64,000 nucleotides of DNA. It comes from Bacteroidales bacterium (GTDB taxonomy: Bacteria; Bacteroidota; Bacteroidia; Bacteroidales; WCHB1-69). Under the pieces are notes generated by a model, which saw only the letters and a list, made by a program, of their open reading frames with translations, ran no database searches and was not told the origin of the DNA. This document shows positions 24,765 through 33,569 of the stretch, in pieces. Both the position numbers and the translations under genes were made by a program. The stretch covers positions 35,540 through 99,539 of the forward strand of contig JAGCGA010000036.1 of the NCBI GenBank assembly GCA_017649855.1. The letters run 5' to 3'. How positions within the stretch are numbered: position 1 is the stretch's first letter; every line of letters starts with the position of its first letter.

Positions 24765-25189
24765 GTCTCTTCAACCCTCGAGTAGGTATGAATGATGAAA
24801 TACTTCTTGCGAATCAGGTATTCATAAAGCAGCCATATCACGAAGTAACCGTTGGTGAAGATCTTATACACCAGTCCCCAAGGATGTGGCAGGGTGAAGA
24901 AAAAGTCGGCAAGCCAAAGGATAATGTCCACCACAAAAAGATAATCCCACCATTTTTCGCGATCATGGAACTCCGCATAGTTCACCACCCCCTCCTGCAC
25001 ATGGATCATACGGGAGGCCGAGATAAAAGGGATCATACTCTGAATGGTCAACTCATAGTGTCCGGCAGGCATCTGAATTTGGACCTCTGGAGTTTGCATG
25101 ATGCCCAACAGTTGGCGGTTGATGCAGATCTTGTGCGGGATCCGCATAGAGAACTTGGCGCGTTTCTGGACGATCTTCAGCAATGCCAT
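24743..25189 (-). CDS. Hypothetical membrane protein
   Basis: 148 residues, not recognised. The first 75 residues look like a small beta domain of PEGA-like character (CINRQLLGIM, MPAGHYELTIQS). Two hydrophobic segments follow (about 83-98 and 106-125), and the tail is charged and ends with EETKKEDDQ. There is no signal peptide, so the beta domain is probably cytoplasmic. It begins 1 bp after the small gene upstream, forming a two-gene unit. Its stop lies inside the shared terminator. Confidence 0.6.
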   Translation of the reverse strand: MALLKIVQKRAKFSMRIPHKICINRQLLGIMQTPEVQIQMPAGHYELTIQSMIPFISASRMIHVQEGVVNYAEFHDREKWWDYLFVVDIILWLADFFFTLPHPWGLVYKIFTNGYFVIWLLYEYLIRKKYFIIHTYSRVEETKKEDDQ

Positions 25190-25190
25190 A

Positions 25191-25445
25191 TTATTGGTTT
25201 TTGAGCCATTGGTCCATCTCTTTTATCTTACCACGGTATTTCTCAATCTGGGCATCTAAAAAGCTCTCACTGAATTTAGAATCGCAGAAGCCATTGCCGC
25301 GGGCCACATAATCATCATCTTCCATGGAGCTGTATAGCTCCAGATAATTTTGAAGATAGGTCTCATATTGGGCGCGCAGGGTCTGAAGCTCTTCAGGCGT
25401 CGCCTCGATGGTGTCTCCGGAGGAAAAGGTATAGCGTGTTTTCAT
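25191..25445 (-). CDS. Hypothetical small protein
   Basis: 84 residues from the ATG at 25445 (a TTG six codons earlier is possible but lies against the atpC terminator). Acidic and helical with likely coiled coil (ATPEELQTLRAQYETYLQNY and FLDAQIEKYRGKIKEMDQW). No signal peptide or known motif. It starts directly downstream of the atpC terminator, so read-through from the ATP-synthase unit or a separate weak promoter must express it. Function unknown. Confidence 0.5.
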   Translation of the reverse strand: MKTRYTFSSGDTIEATPEELQTLRAQYETYLQNYLELYSSMEDDDYVARGNGFCDSKFSESFLDAQIEKYRGKIKEMDQWLKNQ

Positions 25446-25463
25446 ATTTTCTTTGGCATTCAA

Positions 25464-25490
25464 ATAAAAAAGAGGGTGCTTTCCACCCTC
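25464..25490 (-). terminator. Terminator of atpDC
   Basis: Minus-strand stem GAGGGTG/CACCCTC (25472-25478 and 25484-25490) followed by a T-rich tract (25464-25471 read in reverse). It ends the atpD-atpC unit. Confidence 0.75.
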
Positions 25491-25515
25491 TTACCTATTA
25501 TATATATTGTATCGG

Positions 25516-25755
25516 TTATTCAGCAAGGACGAGGATTTTATCATGGAGGACTTCCACCACTCCACCGTTGATGTCAAAGGTCTGAGTCTGTTTATCCTCT
25601 TTGGTCTCGATTTTGACTTGGCCTTTTTGGAGGGCGGCCACCAGAGGGGCATGGTGCTCGAGGATCTCGAACAGGCCATCGATGCCCGGAAGCTGGACTA
25701 AGGAAACCTCTCCAGCATACACTTCATTTGCGGGTGTTCTGATCTCTAACTTCAT
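25516..25755 (-). CDS. atpC: F1 ATP synthase epsilon subunit, short form
   Basis: 79 residues: only the N-terminal beta-sandwich of epsilon (MKLEIRTPANEVYAG, GIDGLFEILEHHAPLVAAL, GGVVEVLHDKILVLAE). The two-helix C-terminal domain that inhibits ATP hydrolysis in E. coli is missing. Short epsilon subunits are common in Bacteroidota. It follows atpD by 6 bp. Confidence 0.93.
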   Translation of the reverse strand: MKLEIRTPANEVYAGEVSLVQLPGIDGLFEILEHHAPLVAALQKGQVKIETKEDKQTQTFDINGGVVEVLHDKILVLAE

Positions 25756-25761
25756 AACTCG

Positions 25762-27282
<1,521 letters not shown>

Positions 27283-27303
27283 TCAATAAATAATTTGAGC
27301 CGC

Positions 27304-27311
27304 CAAAGATA
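27304..27311 (-). promoter_or_regulatory. -7 box TATCTTTG of atpDC
   Basis: The minus strand reads TATCTTTG followed by GCGGC, 37 bp before the atpD start codon. Confidence 0.5.
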
Positions 27312-27360
27312 GTAAAAAATGTGATAGACCATACCAGTAAAATTTTTTTTTAGACAAGTG

Positions 27361-27390
27361 TTGGAGGAATTGAAAAAAAGTGTATTTTTG
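27361..27390 (+). promoter_or_regulatory. Complete Bacteroidota promoter of tRNA-Gly
   Basis: TTG at 27361-27363, 19-bp spacer, TATTTTTG at 27383-27390, followed by CCGCC. This is the only promoter in the window where I find both the -33 TTG and the -7 box at textbook spacing. The tRNA starts 15 bp later. Confidence 0.7.
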
Positions 27391-27405
27391 CCGCCGATTT
27401 CGCAA

Positions 27406-27478
<73 letters not shown>

Positions 27479-27483
27479 CTTTG

Positions 27484-27516
27484 TAGAGACGTTCTGTGGA
27501 ACGTCTCTTTTTTTTT
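27484..27516 (+). terminator. Palindromic repeat acting as tRNA-Gly terminator
   Basis: Stem AGAGACGTTC (27485-27494) and GAACGTCTCT (27499-27508), loop TGTG, followed by nine T. The sequence is a copy of the palindrome found twice after the deiminase gene (29295-29319 and 29340-29367), so this terminator seems to be a domesticated repeat unit. Confidence 0.75.
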
Positions 27517-27570
27517 ATCCAGATATCCAGCACCCATCTGACAACAATGTTTCTTGCAAAGAAAAATTCG

Positions 27571-27578
27571 TATTTTTG
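27571..27578 (+). promoter_or_regulatory. -7 box TATTTTTG of the deiminase gene
   Basis: TATTTTTG followed by CAGCC, 49 bp before the ATG at 27628. A TTG at 27554-27556 lies 14 bp upstream, shorter than the usual spacing. Confidence 0.45.
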
Positions 27579-27627
27579 CAGCCTTTTTATAATAAACACG
27601 CAGTCATTATCCCTTTACAACAATCTT

Positions 27628-29298
27628 ATGCTGAAGAAATTTTTCCTTTTCATCACGATATGTGCGCTGTATGCAATCGCATACGGCCAGTCTGAGCATT
27701 ATGACGTGCATCCCAAGTTCACCCACGAGGCCACGCCTGCGGAGCGCGTCTTGCTGCAACATTGGTATCAGAACGCCAAGGGCACCACACCGCCTGTCGC
27801 CCCTGTGACAGCCATTTCAGAGTTCCAGCCCATGAGCGGCGTGCTCATCGCCTACCCGCTAGGCATCCCCGTCGACTTGGTGCGTGAGCTGTCGCTCGTG
27901 ACCCAGGTGACGGTCATCGTCTCTTCCGGTCAAGACAGCACCTCCGCCAAGTATTACTTCGCATCCAATGGCGTTAACAGCAACAATGTGCGTTATTGGC
28001 TTGTCAACCACGACTCCTACTGGGTGCGCGACTACGGTCCATGGTTCATTCTGGACGGCAACGACCAGATCGGCATTGTGGATTTCACCTACAACCGGCC
28101 CTCTCGTCCGCACGACGATGCCGCCATGCAATATTTCATCCAAAACTTGAACGTCCCCTCCTATGAGATGTCCTTGGTGCACACCGGCGGCAACTACATG
28201 GTGGACGGCTATGGCACGGCGGCCTCCACAGATCTTGTGCTGGAAGAGAACCCCAACATGACGGCCGCCTCTGTGCAATCGACAGCGCATGACTATCTCG
28301 GCATCGACAATTACATGCTGCTGAATGACCCTCTGGGAGAATACATTGCCCACATCGACTGCTGGGGCAAGTTCTTGAATGTCAACAAAGTGCTCATCGC
28401 TCAGGTGTCGGCCAACGATCCCCGCTACAACAATTACGAGGCAGTGGCCAACACCTTCGCCAACGCCTTGACCCCCTGGGGTGACCACTATCAGGTGGTG
28501 CGCGTCTATGCCCCGGGGAACAATGCGACCACGCCTTACACCAACTCCCTCATTCTCAACGACCATGTTTTTGTACCCATCGTGGGTAACTCCTATGACA
28601 ACGCAGCCATTACCGTCTATGAAAATGCGATGCCGGGTTACACCATCGTTCCCATCCAACAATCCAACTACACTCCTTGGCAGAATACCGACGCCTTGCA
28701 CTGCCGCACACACGAACTCGCAGACCTCGGCATGCTCTATCTGAAGCACTACCCGCTGCTCGGCCATCAGGTCTTTCACGAATCCTACGACCTGCCTGTC
28801 ACCATCAAGGCGTTGAGCGGACAACCTCTTATAACAGACTCTTTGTTGGCTTATTACAGAATTAACGGGGGTTCCTGGCAGAGTGCCTTGATGCAACAAG
28901 ACAGCGGAGACGTGTGGCACGCCACCCTCACCGGGCTACAGGCCGACAGCGAGGTTGACTATTACCTCTTTGCCAAGGATGCATCCGGCAGAAGAGAGTG
29001 CCTGCCCTACGTAGGGGCTGCCGACCCGTTCCATTTCAACTTGGGAGGTGTGGGCGTTGAGGAGAATGCGTTCGCCCAACTGGCCCTCTACCCCAACCCT
29101 ACATCTGACAACATTGTCTTGAGAGGCGAAAATCTGAGCTCCATGACCCTCTACAATCAGATGGGTCAGCAAGTTATGCAAGTGGATCTGGATGATTACA
29201 TGATTGTTGACTGCCACACCTTGCCCGCGGGCGTCTATGTGGCCGTTATCCGCAATACCGACGGGCAGACCTGCACCAAACGGGTGGTCAAAATGTAG
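27628..29298 (+). CDS. Secreted peptidylarginine-deiminase-like protein (PPAD-like) with T9SS sorting domain
   Basis: Porphyromonas-type peptidylarginine deiminase-like enzyme of the agmatine-deiminase superfamily; the family converts arginine side chains to citrulline and releases ammonia. 556 residues from the ATG at 27628, which opens a signal peptide (MLKKFFLFITICAL, ending AIAYGQ). Catalytic residues are in place: D135 (YWVRDYGPW), H242 and D244 (AHIDCWGKF), an Asn in YTNSLILN (N306), and nucleophile C359 (LHCRTHE). Two arginines in YNRPSRPHDD (R157, R160) may match the PPAD pair that grips a C-terminal arginine; ours has an extra residue between them. Residues about 385-470 form an Ig-like domain and the last 75 a T9SS sorting domain (LYPNPTSDN, LPAGVYVAVI, KRVVKM). 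It stands alone between tRNA-Gly and alaS. An agmatine or free-arginine substrate cannot be excluded. Confidence 0.87.
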   Translation: MLKKFFLFITICALYAIAYGQSEHYDVHPKFTHEATPAERVLLQHWYQNAKGTTPPVAPVTAISEFQPMSGVLIAYPLGIPVDLVRELSLVTQVTVIVSSGQDSTSAKYYFASNGVNSNNVRYWLVNHDSYWVRDYGPWFILDGNDQIGIVDFTYNRPSRPHDDAAMQYFIQNLNVPSYEMSLVHTGGNYMVDGYGTAASTDLVLEENPNMTAASVQSTAHDYLGIDNYMLLNDPLGEYIAHIDCWGKFLNVNKVLIAQVSANDPRYNNYEAVANTFANALTPWGDHYQVVRVYAPGNNATTPYTNSLILNDHVFVPIVGNSYDNAAITVYENAMPGYTIVPIQQSNYTPWQNTDALHCRTHELADLGMLYLKHYPLLGHQVFHESYDLPVTIKALSGQPLITDSLLAYYRINGGSWQSALMQQDSGDVWHATLTGLQADSEVDYYLFAKDASGRRECLPYVGAADPFHFNLGGVGVEENAFAQLALYPNPTSDNIVLRGENLSSMTLYNQMGQQVMQVDLDDYMIVDCHTLPAGVYVAVIRNTDGQTCTKRVVKM

Positions 29299-29319
29299 AG
29301 ACGTTCCATGGAACGTCTT
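29295..29319. repeat. Palindromic repeat, copy 2
   Basis: GTAGAGACGTTCCATGGAAC, then GTCTT. The left half of the palindrome supplies the TAG stop codon of the deiminase gene. The outer right arm is imperfect. Same unit as 27484-27508 and 29340-29367. Confidence 0.7.
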
Positions 29320-29339
29320 GTAATGTTTGGGATTATTTC

Positions 29340-29367
29340 GTAGAGACGTTCCGTGGAACGTCTCTAC
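29340..29367. repeat. Palindromic repeat, copy 3
   Basis: Near-perfect 28-bp palindrome beginning GTAGAGACGTTCC and ending GGAACGTCTCTAC around a central GT. It can form a 13-bp stem. It lies between the convergent deiminase gene and alaS and may stop transcripts from either side, although no T run follows. Confidence 0.7.
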
Positions 29368-29408
29368 ACATTACACCATAGGGTACGGCACGATGGAGCC
29401 CCCCAAGA

Positions 29409-32009
29409 TCATTCGGCAATCAACCTCAGCACTTCGGCTACTGCATCGGGCAGGCCGGCGGGGTTCTTGCCTCCGGCAGTGGAAAGTGTAGGCTGACCGC
29501 CACCGCCACCCTGAATCAGCTTGCCAGCGGCACGCACCAACTTCGGAGCTTCAAAGCGACCCACCAAATCATCGGAAATGGCCACCACCAAATTGGGCTT
29601 GTTGTCCACCACACTGCCTAATACCACCACCCGGTTGGGAGCGGTCCGCAGCTTAAAGGCGGCATTACGCAGAATCTCCGCATTATAGTCGCAGATACGG
29701 GAGATAACTTGCACCCCATTCTGATCTTGGGCGCTCTGCTCTAACTCCTTGCAGAAAGCGACCACCTGTTGTTGCTCAAACTCTTCGATTTTCTTCTTGG
29801 CCATGGCATTGTCGTCCATCAGTTTCTGGATGGCCTGCATCAGGTTGGTGGTATTGAGCTGCTCCTTCATCTGGCGGATCAGGTTCTGATTCTCGTACAT
29901 CAAGGCTTCGGCGGCAGTGCCCGTCACAGCCTCAATTCTTCTGACACCGGCGGCGATAGCGCCTTCGGAGACAATCTTGAAAAGACCAATATTGCCCGTG
30001 GCGGAGGTGTGCGTACCTCCACACAACTCGATGGCCTTGCCAAATTGGATGACACGCACGGTGTTGCCGTACTTCTCGCCGAACAGGGCGATGGCGCCCA
30101 TGGCACGGGCCTCGTCAATGGGCACGTCCACATGCTCTTGCAACGGGATATTCTTTCTGATGAGTTGGTTCACCAGTTGCTCCACCTTCATGATTTCCTC
30201 ATCCGTCACCTTGGCGAAGTGGGAGAAGTCGAAACGCAGACGCTCGGAAGTGACCAGAGAGCCCTTCTGCTCCACATGAGTGCCCAGCACCGTGCGCAAA
30301 GCATGGTCAAGCAGGTGGGTGGCAGAGTGGTTGTTGGCCGTCATCTGGCGCTTCTCCACATCGATGGTGGCCGTAAACTCGCCCGTCAGGTTCTCCGGCA
30401 GGGCCGTTGTCTGGTGAATAATCAAGTTGTTCTCCTTGATAGTATTGAAAACAACGATGCGCTCGTTGGCATTTTCCAACACGCCCGTGTCGCCCACCTG
30501 GCCACCGCTCTCCGCATAGAAGGGCGTCTTATCCAGCACTATCTGGAAGAAGGTCTTGTTCTTGGCTGTCACCTTGCGGTATTTGAGGATATGGCAAGCG
30601 CAGCTGTTCTCGTGATAACCCACAAAGACAGTAGGCTCATTGCGTTCAATCAGGGTCATCCAGTCGTCGGTGGTGACAGCGGCGGCGGCGCGGGAACGCT
30701 CCTTCTGTTGGCGCAGACCTTCCTGGAAGCCTTCCATATCCACGGTCAGATTCTTTTCGGAAGCCAGCAGTTGGGTCAGGTCTATCGGGAAGCCGTAGGT
30801 GTCGAACAGCTCGAAGGCGAAGGCACCGTCCACGACAGTTCCTTGATTGTTCTTGCAATAGTTTTCAAATTTTATAATACCGGATTCCAAGGTCTTCAGG
30901 AAGGAGGTCTCCTCCTCCTGCACCACCTTGGTGATGAGCAGTGCCTGAGCTTTCAGTTCGGGGAACTGCTGGCCCATCTGATCCACGAGGGCGTCCACTG
31001 CCTTGTGCATGAAGGGGGTCTTGAAGCCCAGGAAGGTAAAGCCGTAGCGGATGGCACGGCGCAAGATGCGACGGATCACATAGCCGGCGCCCGTGTTGGA
31101 CGGCAGCTGGCCGTCGGCAATGGCAAAGCAGACAGCGCGGAGATGGTCGGCCACCACACGCAAGGCGATGTCCACATCCTTCTGCTCACCATATTTCTTG
31201 CCAGCCTCTTGGGCAAAATGTTGGATTAACGGTTGGAACACGTCGGTGTCGTAGTTCGACTTCTTGTTCTGTACCGCCATGCAGAGACGCTCAAAGCCCA
31301 TGCCCGTATCGACATGCTTGGCGGTCAGCGGCTGCAACTCGCCGGAGGCCACGCGGTTAAACTGCATGAATACCAGATTCCAGATCTCAATCACGAGAGG
31401 GTTGTCCTTGTTGACCAAAGAGGCGCCAGAGACCTGTGCCCGCTCCGCATCGTCCCGCAGGTCGATATGGATTTCGGAGCAAGGACCGCACGGGCCTGTG
31501 TCACCCATCTCCCAAAAGTTGTCTTTCTTGTTGCCTTTCAGAATACGGTCTTCCGGCAAATACTCCTTCCAGAAATCATAAGCTTCTTGGTCGAAGGTCG
31601 TGCCGTCTTTCTCGTCACCCGCAAATACGGTGGCATAGAGACGGTCCTTGTCCAGCTTCATCACTTCAGTCAAAAACTCCCACGCGTAGGCAATGGCCTC
31701 TTTTTTGAAATAGTCGCCAAACGACCAGTTGCCCAGCATCTCGAACATCGTGTGATGATAGGTGTCGCGGCCTACCTCTTCCAGATCGTTGTGCTTGCCG
31801 GAGACGCGGAGGCACTTTTGGGAATCGGCCACGCGAGGAAAGTCGGCGGGATTGTTGCCCAGGAAGATGTCTTTGAACTGGTTCATGCCAGCGTTGGTGA
31901 ACATCAACGTCGGGTCATTCTTAACCACCATGGGGGCGGAAGGGACGATATGGTGTTGCTTGCTCTCGAAAAAGCGTAAAAAAGCAGTACGGATTTCTGT
32001 AGAAGTCAT
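29409..32009 (-). CDS. alaS: Alanyl-tRNA synthetase
   Basis: Class II alanyl-tRNA synthetase with editing and C-Ala domains. 866 residues from the ATG at 32009 ([20 protein letters not shown], the family's usual start); an ATG 30 bp upstream is less likely. The catalytic domain has [14 protein letters not shown] and [20 protein letters not shown]. The editing domain has the zinc motif [11 protein letters not shown] and, further on, [13 protein letters not shown]. The C-terminal glycine-rich element is [15 protein letters not shown] -7 box TATTTTTG is at 32029-32036. Confidence 0.97.
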   Translation of the reverse strand: MTSTEIRTAFLRFFESKQHHIVPSAPMVVKNDPTLMFTNAGMNQFKDIFLGNNPADFPRVADSQKCLRVSGKHNDLEEVGRDTYHHTMFEMLGNWSFGDYFKKEAIAYAWEFLTEVMKLDKDRLYATVFAGDEKDGTTFDQEAYDFWKEYLPEDRILKGNKKDNFWEMGDTGPCGPCSEIHIDLRDDAERAQVSGASLVNKDNPLVIEIWNLVFMQFNRVASGELQPLTAKHVDTGMGFERLCMAVQNKKSNYDTDVFQPLIQHFAQEAGKKYGEQKDVDIALRVVADHLRAVCFAIADGQLPSNTGAGYVIRRILRRAIRYGFTFLGFKTPFMHKAVDALVDQMGQQFPELKAQALLITKVVQEEETSFLKTLESGIIKFENYCKNNQGTVVDGAFAFELFDTYGFPIDLTQLLASEKNLTVDMEGFQEGLRQQKERSRAAAAVTTDDWMTLIERNEPTVFVGYHENSCACHILKYRKVTAKNKTFFQIVLDKTPFYAESGGQVGDTGVLENANERIVVFNTIKENNLIIHQTTALPENLTGEFTATIDVEKRQMTANNHSATHLLDHALRTVLGTHVEQKGSLVTSERLRFDFSHFAKVTDEEIMKVEQLVNQLIRKNIPLQEHVDVPIDEARAMGAIALFGEKYGNTVRVIQFGKAIELCGGTHTSATGNIGLFKIVSEGAIAAGVRRIEAVTGTAAEALMYENQNLIRQMKEQLNTTNLMQAIQKLMDDNAMAKKKIEEFEQQQVVAFCKELEQSAQDQNGVQVISRICDYNAEILRNAAFKLRTAPNRVVVLGSVVDNKPNLVVAISDDLVGRFEAPKLVRAAGKLIQGGGGGQPTLSTAGGKNPAGLPDAVAEVLRLIAE

Positions 32010-32028
32010 ATTCAAAAAATTTAAGCGG

Positions 32029-32036
32029 CAAAAATA
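32029..32036 (-). promoter_or_regulatory. -7 box TATTTTTG of alaS
   Basis: The minus strand reads TATTTTTG followed by CCGC, 20 bp before the alaS start codon. Confidence 0.5.
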
Positions 32037-32118
32037 CAATAAAAAGCACTACCTTGTTTCAGTCAGGACCAGATTTTCCCAACTGAAACAATCGATTGTT
32101 TCATATGTTGTTTCCTTT

Positions 32119-33006
32119 TTATGCTCGTTCAAAGTGCGTAACCCTGAGCAGCCTATGGGTCTCGGGATCCACCTCATCGCGGATATACTCGGTGGCGGAC
32201 ACCTCCTTGCCATTCTCGTCGTAGCCATATTCCGCCCATCCGGTCAGTTTGTCATCCCGCTCATAGAGATAGTTTTTGACCACCAGATTTCCTTCATATT
32301 CCAATTTCACCTTGCGGTAGTTGTCCAAGTCTTCCTCCTCAACCATGACCAGATGACCCTCCGTATCGTAGGTGTTATATTTCTTGGCAATCAGCATATC
32401 GTCATAATCATAGATCAGCTCCTTGATGCATTGCCCCTGGTCGTTGTATTCATAGTCATACGTCCGACGGTCTTTGTTCTGGATCTCATTGCGCACATGA
32501 CGGATCACCCAGCCTTGCTCATTATAGTCGTAAAGATGCTCATACAAAGGCTTCCCGTAATCATCATTCTCGGTCTCTTTTTTCAGAAGCGAACCGTCGT
32601 ATACCTTGATGTTCTCCACATAATCGAGTTTCCCATCGACATAGTTCTCCCGACGGATCTCATTGCCAAGATCGTCATAGATGTGCTTGGTGACATATTC
32701 CGTCGTATCCTCCCCAAAGAAGAAACACTGGGTCGCCAACCGATCATCCTGATAAGTGTTGACCGTTTTTTGCAGCAGAGTGTTGTCCTGGTCGAACTGT
32801 TCCGAGAGGACCAGTTGATGCCGGTCATTATACTCGTTCAGCGTCAAAGTGTTCAGCGTTCCGTCGGGTTCGAAACGCTCTTCGCGGACCAACTGGTTAT
32901 GGCCGTCATACTGGGCTGACACCTCCAGATACTCCATGGGTTCCACATCATTTTTTTCATAACCGATGCGGCGATATTCTTTCTTGATGATTTTAAGTGT
33001 ACTCAT
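32119..33006 (-). CDS. Hypothetical protein with YD/RHS-like repeats
   Basis: 295 residues, no signal peptide or membrane segment. It is built of repeating 18-25-residue units with the pattern Y(D/N)xxGx...E/R (YDGHNQL, YNDRHQL, YDDLGNEI, YNEQGWV, YNDQGQCI, YDTEGHLV, YDENGKEV), reminiscent of RHS/YD repeats and of antitoxin-like or MORN-like beta-solenoids. Very acidic. Unlike RHS toxins it is short, with no toxin tip. It could be a cytoplasmic scaffold or binding protein; I do not assign a function. It has its own -7 box (TATTTTTG, minus strand, 33036-33043). The 290 bp from there to the nrdD promoter holds no gene that I can see. Confidence 0.6.
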   Translation of the reverse strand: MSTLKIIKKEYRRIGYEKNDVEPMEYLEVSAQYDGHNQLVREERFEPDGTLNTLTLNEYNDRHQLVLSEQFDQDNTLLQKTVNTYQDDRLATQCFFFGEDTTEYVTKHIYDDLGNEIRRENYVDGKLDYVENIKVYDGSLLKKETENDDYGKPLYEHLYDYNEQGWVIRHVRNEIQNKDRRTYDYEYNDQGQCIKELIYDYDDMLIAKKYNTYDTEGHLVMVEEEDLDNYRKVKLEYEGNLVVKNYLYERDDKLTGWAEYGYDENGKEVSATEYIRDEVDPETHRLLRVTHFERA

Positions 33007-33304
33007 AGTGACAAGGATTTAAAGTTTCACAACGGCAAAAATAAAAAAAAACAAAACATGCCGGGATGCTCGCAAATTTGGGGTCAGAAAACAGCCTTTT
33101 TTTATCTCCATATTCAGGTCAAAAAAGCACCTGAAAATGCCCAAAATAGCAGCTTTGCATTCCATGGTTTGTTCCAGAACTCAGTTGTTTTGTGTGATTT
33201 TTTAACAATCTGTAGTACAACTATTTACAGAGACTCTTTAAAAATGTTAATAAGTCTGTTAGTAAGTATTTTTTCCTGTTCACAAAACCAATTTTTGTAT
33301 TTGC

Positions 33305-33312
33305 TATTTTTG
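33305..33312 (+). promoter_or_regulatory. -7 box TATTTTTG of the riboswitch-nrdDG transcript
   Basis: TATTTTTG followed by CCGCCGAG, placing the transcript start at about 33319, just before the first conserved bases of the cobalamin riboswitch. Confidence 0.6.
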
Positions 33313-33321
33313 CCGCCGAGT

Positions 33322-33470
33322 TTAGGTTCTCAAAGAGATCAATAGGGAACCTCGTGAAAATCGAGGGCTATACCCGTAGCTGTAAGTTCTTTATGTTTTT
33401 CCAACATATTGTCACTGGCAGAATTGTCGGGAAGGCGTTGGAAAACGGAACGAGCCAGAAGACCTGCCTA
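33322..33470 (+). ncRNA. Cobalamin (B12) riboswitch upstream of nrdD
   Basis: About 150 nt with the conserved cobalamin-riboswitch blocks in order: AATAGGGAA at 33341-33349; CCTCGTGAAAATCGAGG hairpin; the core block ending CCCGTAGCTGTAA (33373-33385); TGTCACTGG at 33410-33418; GGGAAGGCG at 33429-33437; and the B12 box GCCAGAAGACCTGCC at 33454-33468. The following 75 nt before nrdD contains a long imperfect hairpin (GCTTTCGGGA with TCCCGAAGC), a candidate expression platform close to the start codon. High cobalamin would be expected to lower translation or transcription of nrdDG. Confidence 0.92.
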
Positions 33471-33545
33471 CACTCAAAAACGTGGCTTTCGGGATTAAGA
33501 GCTGGCGTATGCACGGAAAAGGTGTTGAGTCCCGAAGCTTCTATT

Positions 33546-33569
33546 ATGAAAACCATTAACCTGCTATGA
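33546..33569 (+). CDS. Seven-codon upstream reading frame overlapping nrdD
   Basis: ATG at 33546, peptide MKTINLL, stop TGA at 33567-33569 overlapping the nrdD ATG (33566-33568) as ATGA. It begins right after the hairpin that follows the riboswitch. Translation of this mini-frame could deliver ribosomes to nrdD by termination-reinitiation. It is short enough to occur by chance, hence the low confidence. Confidence 0.3.
   Translation: MKTINLL

Noticed and set aside
29769..31229. 486-codon plus-strand frame opposite alaS
   Set aside because: Shadow of alaS; the real protein is unmistakable on the other strand.
33044..33300. Small gene between the YD-repeat gene and nrdD
   Set aside because: A 95-codon frame exists on the plus strand but is AT-rich, Phe/Ser-rich, without start context or homology that I recognise, and it runs into the promoter of the riboswitch transcript.
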